Positions 23,845-34,067 are shown, numbered from the stretch's first letter. The stretch is DNA of 64,000 nucleotides from Plantactinospora endophytica (GCF_016862915.1 NZ_BONW01000011.1:1-64000), one strand, 5' to 3'. The notes: generated by a model from the letters alone, not told the origin. Translations and numbers: made by a program.

Positions 23845-25373
23845 CGGGTGGTGCTCCTCTCGGTGTCGGTCGCATCGCCGCTGGTGACGGCGACCGTCTC
23901 GGTGCCCGGTCCGGTGATCGGGTTGCCCGGTCCGTCGGTCGCGGTGCCTGGTCCGTCGGTCGCGGTGCCTGGTCCGTCGGGCGCAGTGCCTGGTCCGTCG
24001 GTCGCGGTGGCCGGTTCGTGGAAGCGGTCCGGCACCGGGCGGATCAGCAGGTTCGCCACGAACCCGATGGCCAGTACGCCGACCATGGTGAACAGTGCCG
24101 GTTGGTAGGCGGAGGCGGTGAGGGTACCCGGCTTGCCCTGGGCGTCCAGGAAACCGTTGATGATCAGTGGTCCGGCGATACCGGCCGCGGACCAGGCGGT
24201 CAGCAGCCGCCCGTGGATCGCACCGACCTGGTAGGTGCCGAACAGGTCCCGCAGGTACGCCGGCACGGTGGCGAAACCGCCGCCGTAGAAGGACAGGATC
24301 ACGCAGGCCAGCAGCACGAACAGGGCGGTGGCGGTGGAGCCGACGACGGCCAGCAGCGCGTACAGCACCATGCCGACGCCGAGGTAGACCATGTAGATCG
24401 GTTTACGCCCGATCACGTCCGATGTGGACGACCAGACGAACCGGCCGGCCATGTTGAACAGCGACAGCAGTCCGACGAAGCCGCCGGCCGCCGCGATGGT
24501 GACGGTCGAGGTGCCACCGTCCCGGAAGAAGTCCTGGATCATCGGGCTGGCCTGTTCGAGGATGCCGATCCCGGCGGTGACGTTGCAGAACAGCACGACC
24601 CAGAGCAGCCAGAAGGAGCGGGTGCGGATCGCGTTCGACGCCGACACGTGCGCCGTGGTGACCAGGGGCTTGGCGGCCACCGTACCCGGATCGAAGCCGG
24701 CGGGGCGCCAGCCCGGCGCCGGCACCCGGACGTTGAACACCCCGAACATCATGATGGCGAAGTAGCCGATGCCGAGGGTGACGAAGAGCCCGACCAGGGC
24801 GCCGCCGGAGGCGACCGAGGCGGAGTTGGTCGGGTCGTAGTTCGGGTCGTAGAACGAGAGCAACTGCCGGGACAGCGGGCTGGCCAGCATCGCGCCGCCG
24901 CCGAAACCCATGATGGCCAGGCCGGTCGCCAGGCCGGGGCGGTCCGGGAACCACTTGATCAGCGTGGAGACCGGCGAGATGTACCCGATGCCGAGGCCGA
25001 TGCCGCCGAGGAAGCCGTAGCCGAGGTAGACCAGCCACAGTTGCCCGGTCGCGATGCCGAGCGCGCCGACCAGGAAGCCGGCCGCCCAGAACGACGCCGA
25101 GACGAACATCGCCTTGCGCGGTCCGTTCGACTCCACCCAGGTACCGCCGAGCGCCGCCGACAGGCCGAGCATCACGATGGCGATGCTGAAGATGACCCCG
25201 ATGGCGGTCTGGCTGGCGTCGAAGTGCGCGATCAGCGAGTTCTTGTAGACGCTTGTCGCGTACGCCTGGCCGATGCACAGGTGCACGGAGAGCGCCGCAG
25301 GCGGGATCAGCCAGCGGCTGTACCCCGGTGGCGCGACGGTGTGCTGGTGGTCGAGTGCGGACAGCAGCGGCAC
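23841..25373 (-). CDS. OFA-family MFS transporter (oxalate/formate antiporter-like)
   Basis: 510 aa with 12 helices. SRWLIPPAALSVHLCIGQAYATSVYKNSL, GGIGLGIGYISPVSTLIKWFPDRPGLATGLAIMGFGGGAM and FNMAGRFVWSSTSDVIGRKPIYMVYLG are OFA-family blocks; NAIRTRSFWLLWVVLFCNVTAGIGILEQASPM is the middle marker. Probably moves small carboxylates. The C-terminal 65 residues contain four to five TATDGPG heptads coded by a 21-bp tandem repeat. GTG 25373 has GCGAGG about 7 nt upstream. It is cotranscribed with its small subunit; a TetR-type dyad lies 172 bp upstream. Confidence 0.88.
   Translation of the reverse strand: MPLLSALDHQHTVAPPGYSRWLIPPAALSVHLCIGQAYATSVYKNSLIAHFDASQTAIGVIFSIAIVMLGLSAALGGTWVESNGPRKAMFVSASFWAAGFLVGALGIATGQLWLVYLGYGFLGGIGLGIGYISPVSTLIKWFPDRPGLATGLAIMGFGGGAMLASPLSRQLLSFYDPNYDPTNSASVASGGALVGLFVTLGIGYFAIMMFGVFNVRVPAPGWRPAGFDPGTVAAKPLVTTAHVSASNAIRTRSFWLLWVVLFCNVTAGIGILEQASPMIQDFFRDGGTSTVTIAAAGGFVGLLSLFNMAGRFVWSSTSDVIGRKPIYMVYLGVGMVLYALLAVVGSTATALFVLLACVILSFYGGGFATVPAYLRDLFGTYQVGAIHGRLLTAWSAAGIAGPLIINGFLDAQGKPGTLTASAYQPALFTMVGVLAIGFVANLLIRPVPDRFHEPATATDGPGTAPDGPGTATDGPGTATDGPGNPITGPGTETVAVTSGDATDTERSTTR
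23928..24011. repeat. 21-bp tandem repeat (4 copies) in the MFS tail
   Basis: Units of 21 bp (TGGTCCGTCGGTCGCGGTGCC and close variants) at 23928, 23949, 23970 and 23991. They code in frame for seven-residue TATDGPG units in the cytoplasmic C-terminus of the transporter. Confidence 0.9.
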
Positions 25374-25544
25374 GACGTACCTCGCTTGCGGGCAGGGCGG
25401 GCGTGGCGCGGTGGTACGTACGGGTGGGTCGTCCCGCGTCGACGGAGCCGCGGTGGCTTTCTCTTCCGCCCGGAACCTAGTCCTCGGGTCGAGCCCCCTT
25501 GATCATCGATGCCGCGTCGATCGCCGGACGGTCGATCGGCTGAG

Positions 25545-25560
25545 ACGAACGGTCGTTCGT
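25545..25560. promoter_or_regulatory. TetR-type dyad upstream of the OFA transporter
   Basis: ACGAACG, 2 nt, CGTTCGT: a perfect inverted repeat in the 203-bp gap between the transporter start (25373) and the sirtuin stop (25577). GAACG-type arms with short spacing are common for TetR-family repressors. No TetR gene is in the window. Confidence 0.5.
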
Positions 25561-25576
25561 ATACCGTACGCGGTCG

Positions 25577-26350
25577 TCAGTTCCTCTGCGTGGCGGACGC
25601 GGTGAGGGCGGCGGCGATCCGGGGCAGCGCGGTACCGATCGGTTCCCGGACCACCTCGGCGGCCAGCCCGTCGTAGGGCGTCGGATCCCGGTTCACCACC
25701 ACCAGGCGGGCACCGGCCCGCACCGCGACCTCGCAGAGCGAGGCGGCCGGTTCGACCAGCAGCGAACTGCCGACCGCGAGCAGGAGCTGACTCGCCGCCG
25801 CGATCCGCCGGGCCTGGTCGAGAACGTCCTCGTCGAGGTACTGCCCGAACAGCACCACGCCGAGCTGGAGGATGCCGCCACAGTCCCGGCAGGTCGGATC
25901 GGACTCGCCGGCCGCCACCCGGTCCAGGGTCGCCTGCGCGTCCGACCGCGCCCGACAGCCGGTGCAGACCACCGAACGCATGCTGCCGTGCAACTCCAAC
26001 ACCTTGCGGGGCGCGATCCCGGCCAACTGGTGCAGGCCGTCGACGTTCTGGGTCAGGATCCGCACCGCCAGCCCGGCCCGGTCCAGCTCGGCGAGCGCGC
26101 GGTGCGCGGCGTTCGGCTCGGCCCGCCAGGCGGCATGCCCGAGATAGGTGTGCCAGAACCGGGCCCGTACCTGCGGGTCGGCCATGAACCGGTCACGGGT
26201 GAACGCGTCCGCGAGCTTCGGATCCCGGGTCCAGACACCGTCGGGTCCACGGTAGTCGGGAATGCCGGAGTCGGTGGAGATGCCGGCCCCGGTGAGCACC
26301 GCCACCCGGCGTACGTCCCGGCACCAGTCGGGGATCTCCACAGCGTCCAT
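25577..26350 (-). CDS. Sirtuin NAD-dependent protein deacylase
   Basis: 257 aa. GAGIS (21-25) binds NAD, QNVD (101-104) and catalytic His121 in LELHGS are intact, and the zinc ligands are Cys129/Cys132 and Cys154/Cys157. GVVLFGQYLDEDVLDQA and GSSLLVEPAASL complete the Rossmann part. It removes acyl groups from lysines with NAD consumption. ATG 26350 is preferred; upstream in-frame sequence lacks family features. It is a monocistronic gene divergent from devS. Confidence 0.93.
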   Translation of the reverse strand: MDAVEIPDWCRDVRRVAVLTGAGISTDSGIPDYRGPDGVWTRDPKLADAFTRDRFMADPQVRARFWHTYLGHAAWRAEPNAAHRALAELDRAGLAVRILTQNVDGLHQLAGIAPRKVLELHGSMRSVVCTGCRARSDAQATLDRVAAGESDPTCRDCGGILQLGVVLFGQYLDEDVLDQARRIAAASQLLLAVGSSLLVEPAASLCEVAVRAGARLVVVNRDPTPYDGLAAEVVREPIGTALPRIAAALTASATQRN

Positions 26351-26562
26351 GACCGGCGATGCTAGGCGGGAGTGCCCGACGAGGGCGACGTGATTACCGG
26401 CCCGCTCGACGCGCTCCGCCGACGAACGCATGGCCGTGCGGTGGTCGCGCGTTGGTCGCGCTTCTTCATGGTCCAGGAGGGTTTGGCTCGTCAGGGCAGG
26501 CCGAACTCTCCTGGATCACGGACGAGCCGACAGTCTGCCGGGGCGGCCGGTCACGGCGATAG

Positions 26563-28299
<1,737 letters not shown>

Positions 28300-28361
28300 C
28301 TGTCCGGCGCCCACCCGCCCCGCGACTACCTGTCCGGCGCTCCGCGTTCGGCGACTACCCG

Positions 28362-29000
28362 TCAGTGGCGTTCGCCGAGCAGGCGGGTGGCCAGCACCGC
28401 CGCCTGGGTGCGCCGTTCCAGTCCGAGCTTGGCCAGCAGGCTGGAGACGTAGTTCTTCACGGTCTTCTCGGCCAGGAACATCTTGCCGGCGATCTCCCGG
28501 TTGGTGAGCCCCTCCGCGACGTACTCCAGGATCCGCCGCTCCTGCTCGGTCAGCGACTGGAACTCGCGGGGCTGCTCGACGCCGGTGCGGATCCGGTCCA
28601 GCACCCGGGCGGTGACCGCCGGGTCCAGCAGCGACTGGCCGGCGGCCACCCGGCGGACCGCGTCGACCAGGTCGGTGCCGCGGATCTGCTTGAGGACGTA
28701 CCCGGCGGCGCCGGCCATGATCGCCGCGAACAGCGCCTCGTCGTCCTCGTACGAGGTCAGGATCAGGCCCTTGATCGTGGAGTCGACGGCCCGCACGTCC
28801 CGGCAGACGTCGATGCCGTTGCCGTCCGGCAGCCGCGCGTCCAGGATCGCCACGTCCGGGCGGAGCGCCGGGATCCGGCGTGCCGCCTCCTGCGCGGAGC
28901 CGGACTCGCCGACCACCTCGATGTCACCGTCGCTCTGTAGCAGACCCGCCAGGCCGCGCCGGACCACCTCGTGGTCGTCGAGCAGGAAGACTCTGATCAC
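28362..29000 (-). CDS. DevR/DosR-like response regulator
   Basis: 212 aa. Receiver domain with MIRVFLLDDHEVVRRGL, phospho-acceptor Asp54 in AILDARLPDG, and YVLK; LuxR-type HTH (about 148-205) with LTEQERRILEYVAEGLTNREIAGKMFLAEKTVKNYVSSLL, close to DosR. It should be phosphorylated by the converging DevS-like kinase and bind DosR-like boxes. One such box lies 37-50 bp upstream of its own GTG start, implying autoregulation; another precedes the divergent nitroreductase gene. Confidence 0.9.
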   Translation of the reverse strand: MIRVFLLDDHEVVRRGLAGLLQSDGDIEVVGESGSAQEAARRIPALRPDVAILDARLPDGNGIDVCRDVRAVDSTIKGLILTSYEDDEALFAAIMAGAAGYVLKQIRGTDLVDAVRRVAAGQSLLDPAVTARVLDRIRTGVEQPREFQSLTEQERRILEYVAEGLTNREIAGKMFLAEKTVKNYVSSLLAKLGLERRTQAAVLATRLLGERH

Positions 29001-29036
29001 CGTTCCTTCCTATCCGCTCCACGGCCCCGGCGGACA

Positions 29037-29050
29037 GGGCCGAAGGTCCC
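29037..29050. promoter_or_regulatory. DosR-like box upstream of devR
   Basis: Minus-strand reading GGGACCTTCGGCCC, a good fit to the GGGACTWWAGTCCC core recognised by DosR, within a longer conserved context (29032-29053, GGACAGG...GGTCCCGAA). Distance to the devR start is 37 bp. Confidence 0.55.
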
Positions 29051-29186
29051 GAACGGCCGACCCGGCCGAAGCGGCACCGCCACCCGTCGCACAGATCGAG
29101 GTCATCCACGGCCCACCGGCCGTCGACTGCCTCGACCTGTTCCCGAACGGCCCGCCCCGGAGCGGGGGATTGCGGCCCGGGACGAC

Positions 29187-29201
29187 GGGACCTGCGGCCC
29201 T
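29187..29201. promoter_or_regulatory. DosR-like box upstream of the Acg-type nitroreductase
   Basis: GGGACCTGCGGCCCT on the plus strand, 62 bp before the nitroreductase ATG. Same layout as the devR-side box: GGGAC, 4-5 nt, GGCCC. Confidence 0.55.
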
Positions 29202-29263
29202 GCCGGGGCGGCCGGGCCTCGACACATCGTGGTGGACGCAGCCAGCGGACGAGGAGGAGTGCG

Positions 29264-30331
29264 ATGACCACCAACCCGAGCGCCGGACCGAGGGCCGGAT
29301 CGAGCGCCGGACCGAGCCCCGGATCGAGGGCCGCCGACGGTGCGCCCGTGCCGGTCGTCGAGGTCCGCGCCGCGTTCGAGGACGCCGCCGGGTACGCGTT
29401 GCTGGCGCCCTCGGTCTTCAACACCCAGCCCTGGCGCTGGCGGATCGGCCCCGGGCCGGCGCTGACCCTGCGGGCCGACCCGTCGCGGCAGGTCGACAGC
29501 GTCGACGCGGATCGGCGGCTGCTGTTGGTGAGCTGCGGGGCGGCCCTGCACCACGCCCGGCTGGCGCTCGCCGTCTCCGGCTACCGCACCGAGGTCGTCC
29601 GCTTCCCGGACGGCGCCGCCGAGCCGGACCTGCTGGCCCGGATCACGGTGACCGGGCGGCAGGAACCCGATCCGGAGCAGCGGCGACAGCACGGGGCGGG
29701 CCTGCGGCGCCGCACCGACCGACGGGCCTTCGGCGACCGGCCCGTGGCCGTGCAGACCCTGCACCGGCTCCGCGAGGTGGTCGAGGCCGAGGGTGCCTTC
29801 CTGCACCTGGTCCGGGACGACCAGATGCCGATGCTGGCCGTCGCGACCGCGCACGCGGCCACGAGTGAACTCGACGACCCCGCGTACCGGTCGGACCTGC
29901 ACCGATGGACCAATCGTCCGCCGGGAAGCCGGGACGGCGTACCTGCCGCCTCGGCGGTCCGGCCCGGGGTGCGTAGGGTGCCGATCCGCGAGCACGCGCT
30001 CGGCGGCACGCCCGGCCTGGAGGTCGGCGACGCGATGGACCGGGGTGCCGCGTACGCGATCCTGTTCGGTCGTGGCGACGCGCCCGACGAACTGCTCGCC
30101 GGTGGTGAGGCCCTCTCCGCGCTGCTGCTGAGCGCCGTCGCGGACGGTCTCGCCACCGCCCCGCTGAGCGACCCGATCGAGCTGGAGTGGCCGCGCTGGC
30201 TGATGCGCAACCTGCTCGCCGACGTCGGTGAGCCGTACGTGGTGGTCCGGCTGGGCTTCGCCGCCGACCCGACCCCGCTTCCGCCGGTCCTGCGGCGGCA
30301 CCCGGACGACGTGATCGAGTACGCCGACTGA
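29264..30331 (+). CDS. Acg-type nitroreductase-family protein
   Basis: 355 aa of the Acg/Rv3131-like nitroreductase family, a classical member group of mycobacterial DosR regulons. Markers: ALLAPSVFNTQPWRWRI near residue 47, LLLVSCGAALHHARLALAVSGY, RRTDRRAFGDRPV, and a C-terminal LLSAVADGLATAPLSDPIELEWPRWLMRNLLADVGEPYVVVRLGF. Family proteins bind FMN but are thought to lack classical nitroreductase activity. The first 27 residues are a low-complexity Gly/Ser/Pro tail from a repeated GGACCGAG-type sequence. A DosR-like box precedes it. Confidence 0.85.
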   Translation: MTTNPSAGPRAGSSAGPSPGSRAADGAPVPVVEVRAAFEDAAGYALLAPSVFNTQPWRWRIGPGPALTLRADPSRQVDSVDADRRLLLVSCGAALHHARLALAVSGYRTEVVRFPDGAAEPDLLARITVTGRQEPDPEQRRQHGAGLRRRTDRRAFGDRPVAVQTLHRLREVVEAEGAFLHLVRDDQMPMLAVATAHAATSELDDPAYRSDLHRWTNRPPGSRDGVPAASAVRPGVRRVPIREHALGGTPGLEVGDAMDRGAAYAILFGRGDAPDELLAGGEALSALLLSAVADGLATAPLSDPIELEWPRWLMRNLLADVGEPYVVVRLGFAADPTPLPPVLRRHPDDVIEYAD

Positions 30332-30439
30332 GGCCGGCGTACCACCGAACTGCTCCGGGACGGCACGGCCAACGATCTCGATCATCGGAAGGTCGACGCA
30401 GCGGTCGTTGCCACCGTCGGGACAGCGAGGAGGAAGGCG

Positions 30440-31050
30440 ATGGGCGGTCCGGCGCGCTATCTGCGGCCAGACCTGGAACGGGCGATCGCCGCCGCGTCCC
30501 GGGCGACCGGTCCGGAGGAGGGGCGGCCGTGGCTGCGGCTGCGCGACGGCGCCATCGACGTGCTGGTCACGCCGCCCGGGGCGGGACCGGCCGCCGCCCA
30601 GGGCGCTCGGGTCGCTCGGCTCGGCGGCGGAGCCGGGCTGTTCAACGTACGACTGGCACTGGCGGCGTCCGGCCGGCCGGCGCTGGTACGACTGCGCCCG
30701 TACCACGACGAGCCGGACCTGTTGGCGCGCCCGAGCCGGTGGTGGCCGTACTCGGCAGTTCGTCGGACACCCCGGGCGATCAGGTGCGCGCCGGGCAGGC
30801 GTTGCAGCGCGTACTGCTGACCGCCGCCGCTGCCGGGTTGACGGCGTGCCTCCAGACACAGGTGATCGCGGTACCGGCGGCCCGCGAGCAGGTCCGCCTG
30901 GCGCTCGGGCGGTTCGGCTGGCCGCAGGTGGTGCTGCGGATCGGCTACCGGCACCCCGGCCCGGGCCCGCTGCTCGGGCCCCCGGCACCGCGCCGGGTGT
31001 CCCGGGCCGGACCCGCACCCTGGGCGCCCGCTCCGGATGTCCCGGGATGA
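30440..31050 (+). pseudogene. Decayed Acg-type nitroreductase (internal deletion plus frameshift)
   Basis: From ATG 30440 (GAGGAGG upstream) the frame codes for the family N-terminus: LRPDLERAIAAASRATG, FNVRLALAASGRPALVRLRPYHDEPDLLAR. At about 30727-30733 the match stops, and the family C-terminus continues in another frame (APEPVVAVLGSSSD, LQRVLLTAAAAGLTACLQTQVI, EQVRLALGRFGWPQVVLRIGYRHPG) to the TGA at 31048-31050. Compared with the intact neighbour (355 aa), roughly 140 central residues are missing and the frame is shifted. A short truncated product of 126 residues could still be made. Sequencing or assembly error is possible but would need a loss of several hundred bases. Confidence 0.75.
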
Positions 31051-31119
31051 CCCGCAGCGTGTGTCCTGGAATGACGCGCAGCGTGTGTCGCAGGACGACC
31101 CGCGCCGTGTGTCCTGTGA

Positions 31120-31140
31120 GGACAGGTCGAAGGTCCCGAC
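31120..31140. promoter_or_regulatory. DosR-like element upstream of the DoxX gene
   Basis: GGACAGGTCGAAGGTCCCGA: shares GGACAGG and GAAGGTCCCGA with the box beside devR (29032-29053), one base shorter in between. It lies about 100 bp before the DoxX start. The second half-site is weak, so direct DevR control is less sure here. Confidence 0.4.
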
Positions 31141-31241
31141 GGAGAGCGGTCCGCCGGCCCTGCCCCGACCGGTGGTCGGCGGCGTCGAATGGAGGTAGCC
31201 GCGAGGGAACAGCGCGGAGGACACGAGAGGACGTGACGACA

Positions 31242-31805
31242 ATGATGGCGCTGCGCCACCCGCCCGTCGCCGGCGAGACCGCCCCGACGGCTGCTCCGGT
31301 CGGTGCCGAGACCGCCGCCCGACGTGCCACCCGGTACGTCTTCGCGGGCATCCGGCTGGCCCTGGGCTGGACCTTCCTGTGGGCGTTCCTCGACAAGACC
31401 CTCGGGCTCGGTCACGCTACGGAGAGCAAGGCGGCCTGGATCAACGGTGGGAGCCCGACGAAGGGCTTCCTGGCGTTCGGGGCGGAGGGGCCGTTCCAGG
31501 GCTTCTACCACGGGATCGCCGGTACGGCCTGGGCCGACGTGCTGTTCATGGTCGGTCTCGCCGCCATCGCCGTCGCGCTGCTGGCCGGGATCGGTCTCCG
31601 CGTCGCGGCGGTGGCCGGCGGCCTGCTGTACGTGCTGATGTGGACCGTCGTGCTGCCTCCGGAGAACAACCCGGTCCTGGACGAGCACCTCGTCAACGCC
31701 GCGCTGCTGGCAGGCTTGGCACTGGTCGGCGCGGGCGACACCTGGGGACTCGGCCGGATCTGGGCGCGACTGCCGATCGTGCGCCGTCAACCCTGGCTGA
31801 GGTGA
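31242..31805 (+). CDS. DoxX family membrane protein
   Basis: 187 aa with four hydrophobic helices. RYVFAGIRLALGWTFLWAFLDKTLGLGH is the DoxX N-terminal block; GFYHGIAGTAWADVLFMVGLAAIAVALLAGIGLR and NPVLDEHLVNAALLAGLALVGAGDTWGLG match thiosulfate:quinone oxidoreductase DoxD/DoxX-like proteins. Such proteins are linked to redox or respiratory homeostasis. ATG 31242 with upstream GAGAGG is chosen; GTG 31233 is also in frame. It lies within the DevR-associated cluster and ends at a strong hairpin. Confidence 0.82.
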   Translation: MMALRHPPVAGETAPTAAPVGAETAARRATRYVFAGIRLALGWTFLWAFLDKTLGLGHATESKAAWINGGSPTKGFLAFGAEGPFQGFYHGIAGTAWADVLFMVGLAAIAVALLAGIGLRVAAVAGGLLYVLMWTVVLPPENNPVLDEHLVNAALLAGLALVGAGDTWGLGRIWARLPIVRRQPWLR

Positions 31806-31851
31806 GGGCCGAGCGACTGGCCTCGGCGAACCGAAGCCGATAGGTGAATTA

Positions 31852-31885
31852 CGGCGGGTGCCACCGGCAGGTGTGGCACCCGCCG
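31852..31885 (+). terminator. Strong hairpin after the DoxX gene
   Basis: Stem CGGCGGGTGCCAC (31852-31864) pairs perfectly with GTGGCACCCGCCG (31873-31885) around an 8-nt loop, 46 bp after the stop. Confidence 0.65.
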
Positions 31886-31997
31886 CGTCGTCGGGGTGTG
31901 AGCCCGCTCGCTGCTGGAAACTGGTCGGGGCAGGATCGACCGGGTGAGCGCTACGGTCTGGTCTGGCGGGAAGCGTGCAGGTCCAGCCCGGCACGGT

Positions 31998-32160
31998 CCG
32001 ACGTCGAAGCGACGGACTGACGTCGAGGAGACGGACGTTGTCGACGCGACGGACTGATGTCGAGGGGACGGACGACGTCGAGGGGACGGACGACGTCGAA
32101 GCGACGGGCCGACGTCGAGGAGACCGATCGATGTCGAAGAGACTGACCGATGCGAGGAGA
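31998..32160. repeat. About eight copies of an 18-20 bp GACGTCGA repeat
   Basis: Units of the form GACGTCGAGGGGACGGAC recur from about 31998; two central copies are identical, others differ at a few bases (GACGTCGAAGCGACGGACT, GATGTCGAAGAGACTGACC). Each begins with GA(C/T)GTCGA. The array ends at the AGGAGAAGGA ribosome binding site of the SDR gene, so it occupies the promoter/leader. Confidence 0.85.
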
Positions 32161-32169
32161 AGGAATCGG

Positions 32170-32970
32170 ATGACCGTGCAGATCGACCTGACCGGCCGTA
32201 CCGCGCTGGTGACTGGCTCGACCCAGGGCATCGGGGCCGCGATCGCCGCCGGGCTGGCCCGGGCCGGCGCCCGGGTGGCGGTGAACGGGCGTACCTCCGA
32301 CAGTGTCGCGCGGGCGGCGGCGGAGTTGCGGGCCGAGGTGCCGGGCGCCGAGGTGGTCGAGGTGGCGGCCGACGTCGCCACCGAACAGGGTACGGCCGAC
32401 GCCCTCGCCCTGCTGCCCACCGTCGACATCCTGGTCAACAACCTGGGAATCTTCGAGGCCCGGCCGGCACTGGAGATCGACGATCGGGAGTGGCGCCGCT
32501 ACTTCGAGGTCAACGTGCTGGCCGCCGTACGGCTGACCCGCAGCTACCTGCCGGGCATGATCGGGCGGGGCTGGGGCCGGGTGCAGTACATCGCCAGCGA
32601 CTCCGCAGTCGTCATCCCGGCCGAGATGATCCACTACGGGGTCTCCAAGACGGCGCTGCTCGGCGTCTCCCGAGGGTTCGCCAAGGCCGCCGCCGGTACC
32701 GGCGTGACGGTCAACTCGGTGATCGCCGGCCCGACCCACACCGGGGGTGTGGAGGACTTCGTCTACCAGCTCGTCGACCGGAGCCTGCCGTGGGACGAGG
32801 CGCAGCGCGAGTTCATGCGGCTGCACCGGCCGCAGTCGCTGATCCAGCGGCTGATCGAGCCCGTCGAGATCGCCAACATGGTCACCTATCTGGCCTCGCC
32901 GCTCGCCTCGGCCACCACCGGCGCGGCGGTACGCGTCGACGGCGGGTACGTCGACGCCATCGTTCCCTAG
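32170..32970 (+). CDS. Short-chain dehydrogenase/reductase
   Basis: 266 aa classical SDR. TGSTQGIG (15-22) is the nucleotide-binding motif, NNLG follows strand 4, the catalytic Ser lies in YIASDSAV and the YxxxK pair (about Tyr156/Lys160) in HYGVSKTALLGVS. NGRTSDS after strand 2 suggests NADP preference. C-terminus: ASATTGAAVRVDGGYVDAIVP, as in 3-oxoacyl-ACP-reductase-like members. ATG 32170 has GGAGAAGGA upstream. Substrate cannot be told. It is monocistronic, preceded by a repeat block. Confidence 0.9.
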   Translation: MTVQIDLTGRTALVTGSTQGIGAAIAAGLARAGARVAVNGRTSDSVARAAAELRAEVPGAEVVEVAADVATEQGTADALALLPTVDILVNNLGIFEARPALEIDDREWRRYFEVNVLAAVRLTRSYLPGMIGRGWGRVQYIASDSAVVIPAEMIHYGVSKTALLGVSRGFAKAAAGTGVTVNSVIAGPTHTGGVEDFVYQLVDRSLPWDEAQREFMRLHRPQSLIQRLIEPVEIANMVTYLASPLASATTGAAVRVDGGYVDAIVP

Positions 32971-33091
32971 CCCGGCATCCGGAGCCGCATCGCCTGCCGG
33001 TGACCGTGACCGGCCGGCGAGGCTGACCCACCCTCACACCGGCCGTGGTCCGTGCCTCCTGCATCGGGCTCCCGTCATCCAATCACCGACA

Positions 33092-33132
33092 AAATTTTCT
33101 GTCTTGACAATAGAAGCCGTCGGCTACAGGAT
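33092..33132 (+). promoter_or_regulatory. Promoter with -35 TTGACA, -10 CAGGAT and overlapping dyads
   Basis: TTGACA (33104-33109) and CAGGAT (33127-33132) are 17 nt apart, the housekeeping consensus of actinobacteria. The -35 overlaps the palindrome TGTC-TT-GACA, and an A/T run (AAAATTTT) just upstream is unusual for this GC-rich genome. The reductase gene starts 128 bp downstream, implying a long leader or another start site. Confidence 0.5.
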
Positions 33133-33260
33133 TGTCGGCGGACGCGAGAGCGCGGTGCGGGTCCCCGCCACCGGGCGATCGGTCCCACGTTCGTTCTGCC
33201 GAGAGCCGAGAGATGCCGATCCGCCGCACGGCCGGGGGATCCGATGAGAGGAGACCGAAG

Positions 33261-33872
33261 ATGAGGAAGCTGGTCGTGAGCGCGTTCGTCACCCTCGACG
33301 GCGTCGTGCAGGCGCCGGGTGGGCCGGGCGAGGACGACGACAACGGTTTCGCGTACGGGGGCTGGATGGTCAACTACTGGGACGACCAGGTCGGCGAGGC
33401 CATGACCGACCTGATGGGCAAGCCGTTCGACCTCGTTCTCGGTCGCCGGACCTACGACATCTTGGCGGCGTACTGGCCGCACGCCTCGGAGGAGGACGGC
33501 GCCGGGCCGCTCAACCGCGCCACCAAGTACGTCGCCTCGCGGGGTCGCCCCACTCTGAGCTGGGACAAGTCCGTGCTGCTCGAGGGCGACGTCGCCGAGT
33601 CGGTCGCCGCGCTCAAGAAGGAGGACGGACCCGAGTTACAGGTGCACGGCAGCGCCGACCTGATCCAGACGCTGCTGCGGCACAACCTCGTCGACGAGTT
33701 CCGCTTGTTGATCTTCCCGGTCGTCCTCGGCGCGGGCAAGCGGCTCTTCGCGGACGGCACCGTACCCGCCGGCCTGAAGCTGGTGCACAGCACGGTCACG
33801 CCCAGCGGCGCCATGATCGGCCGGTACGAGCCGGCCGGCGAACTCGCCATCGGCACGTTCGGGCAGGACTGA
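33261..33872 (+). CDS. RibD C-terminal/dihydrofolate reductase-like protein
   Basis: 203 aa. MRKLVVSAFVTLDGVVQAPGG is the start typical of the YyaP/RibD-C family; DLVLGRRTYDILAAYWP, KYVASRG, LQVHGSADLIQTLLRHNLVDEFRLLIFPVVLGAGKRLF and a final GxxGRYE-like strand complete the DHFR-fold. It is presumed to be an NAD(P)H-dependent reductase; substrate unknown. GAGAGGAGACC gives the ribosome binding site. Confidence 0.88.
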   Translation: MRKLVVSAFVTLDGVVQAPGGPGEDDDNGFAYGGWMVNYWDDQVGEAMTDLMGKPFDLVLGRRTYDILAAYWPHASEEDGAGPLNRATKYVASRGRPTLSWDKSVLLEGDVAESVAALKKEDGPELQVHGSADLIQTLLRHNLVDEFRLLIFPVVLGAGKRLFADGTVPAGLKLVHSTVTPSGAMIGRYEPAGELAIGTFGQD

Positions 33873-34067
33873 TCCGCGCGGCACCAGCAGCGCCGATTCC
33901 GGCAGCGGCGGGTCCCAACGGCCACGCTATGAGCACTCGCGTGACCGCCGGCCCTGGCGCCGCCGGCCCCGGCACCCGGCAAGTCCTGGCAGCCAGCAGT
34001 CCTGGTACCGGCAGCTTTGGCGGCGGTGCGCCCGGTCCGGCGGCGCGTGCACCGTGGGCGGTTCGGG

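Larger units (their letters stand above)
31806..32169. other. 364-bp spacer: terminator then repeat block
   Basis: No coding signal. It holds the hairpin terminator at 31852-31885, about 100 bp without recognisable elements, and the degenerate repeat block at about 31998-32160 that runs up to the SDR ribosome binding site. Confidence 0.6.

Noticed and set aside
30727-30733. Programmed frameshift joining the two halves of the second Acg-type gene
   Set aside because: No slippery heptamer is evident and a large internal part of the protein is also missing, so gene decay explains it better.
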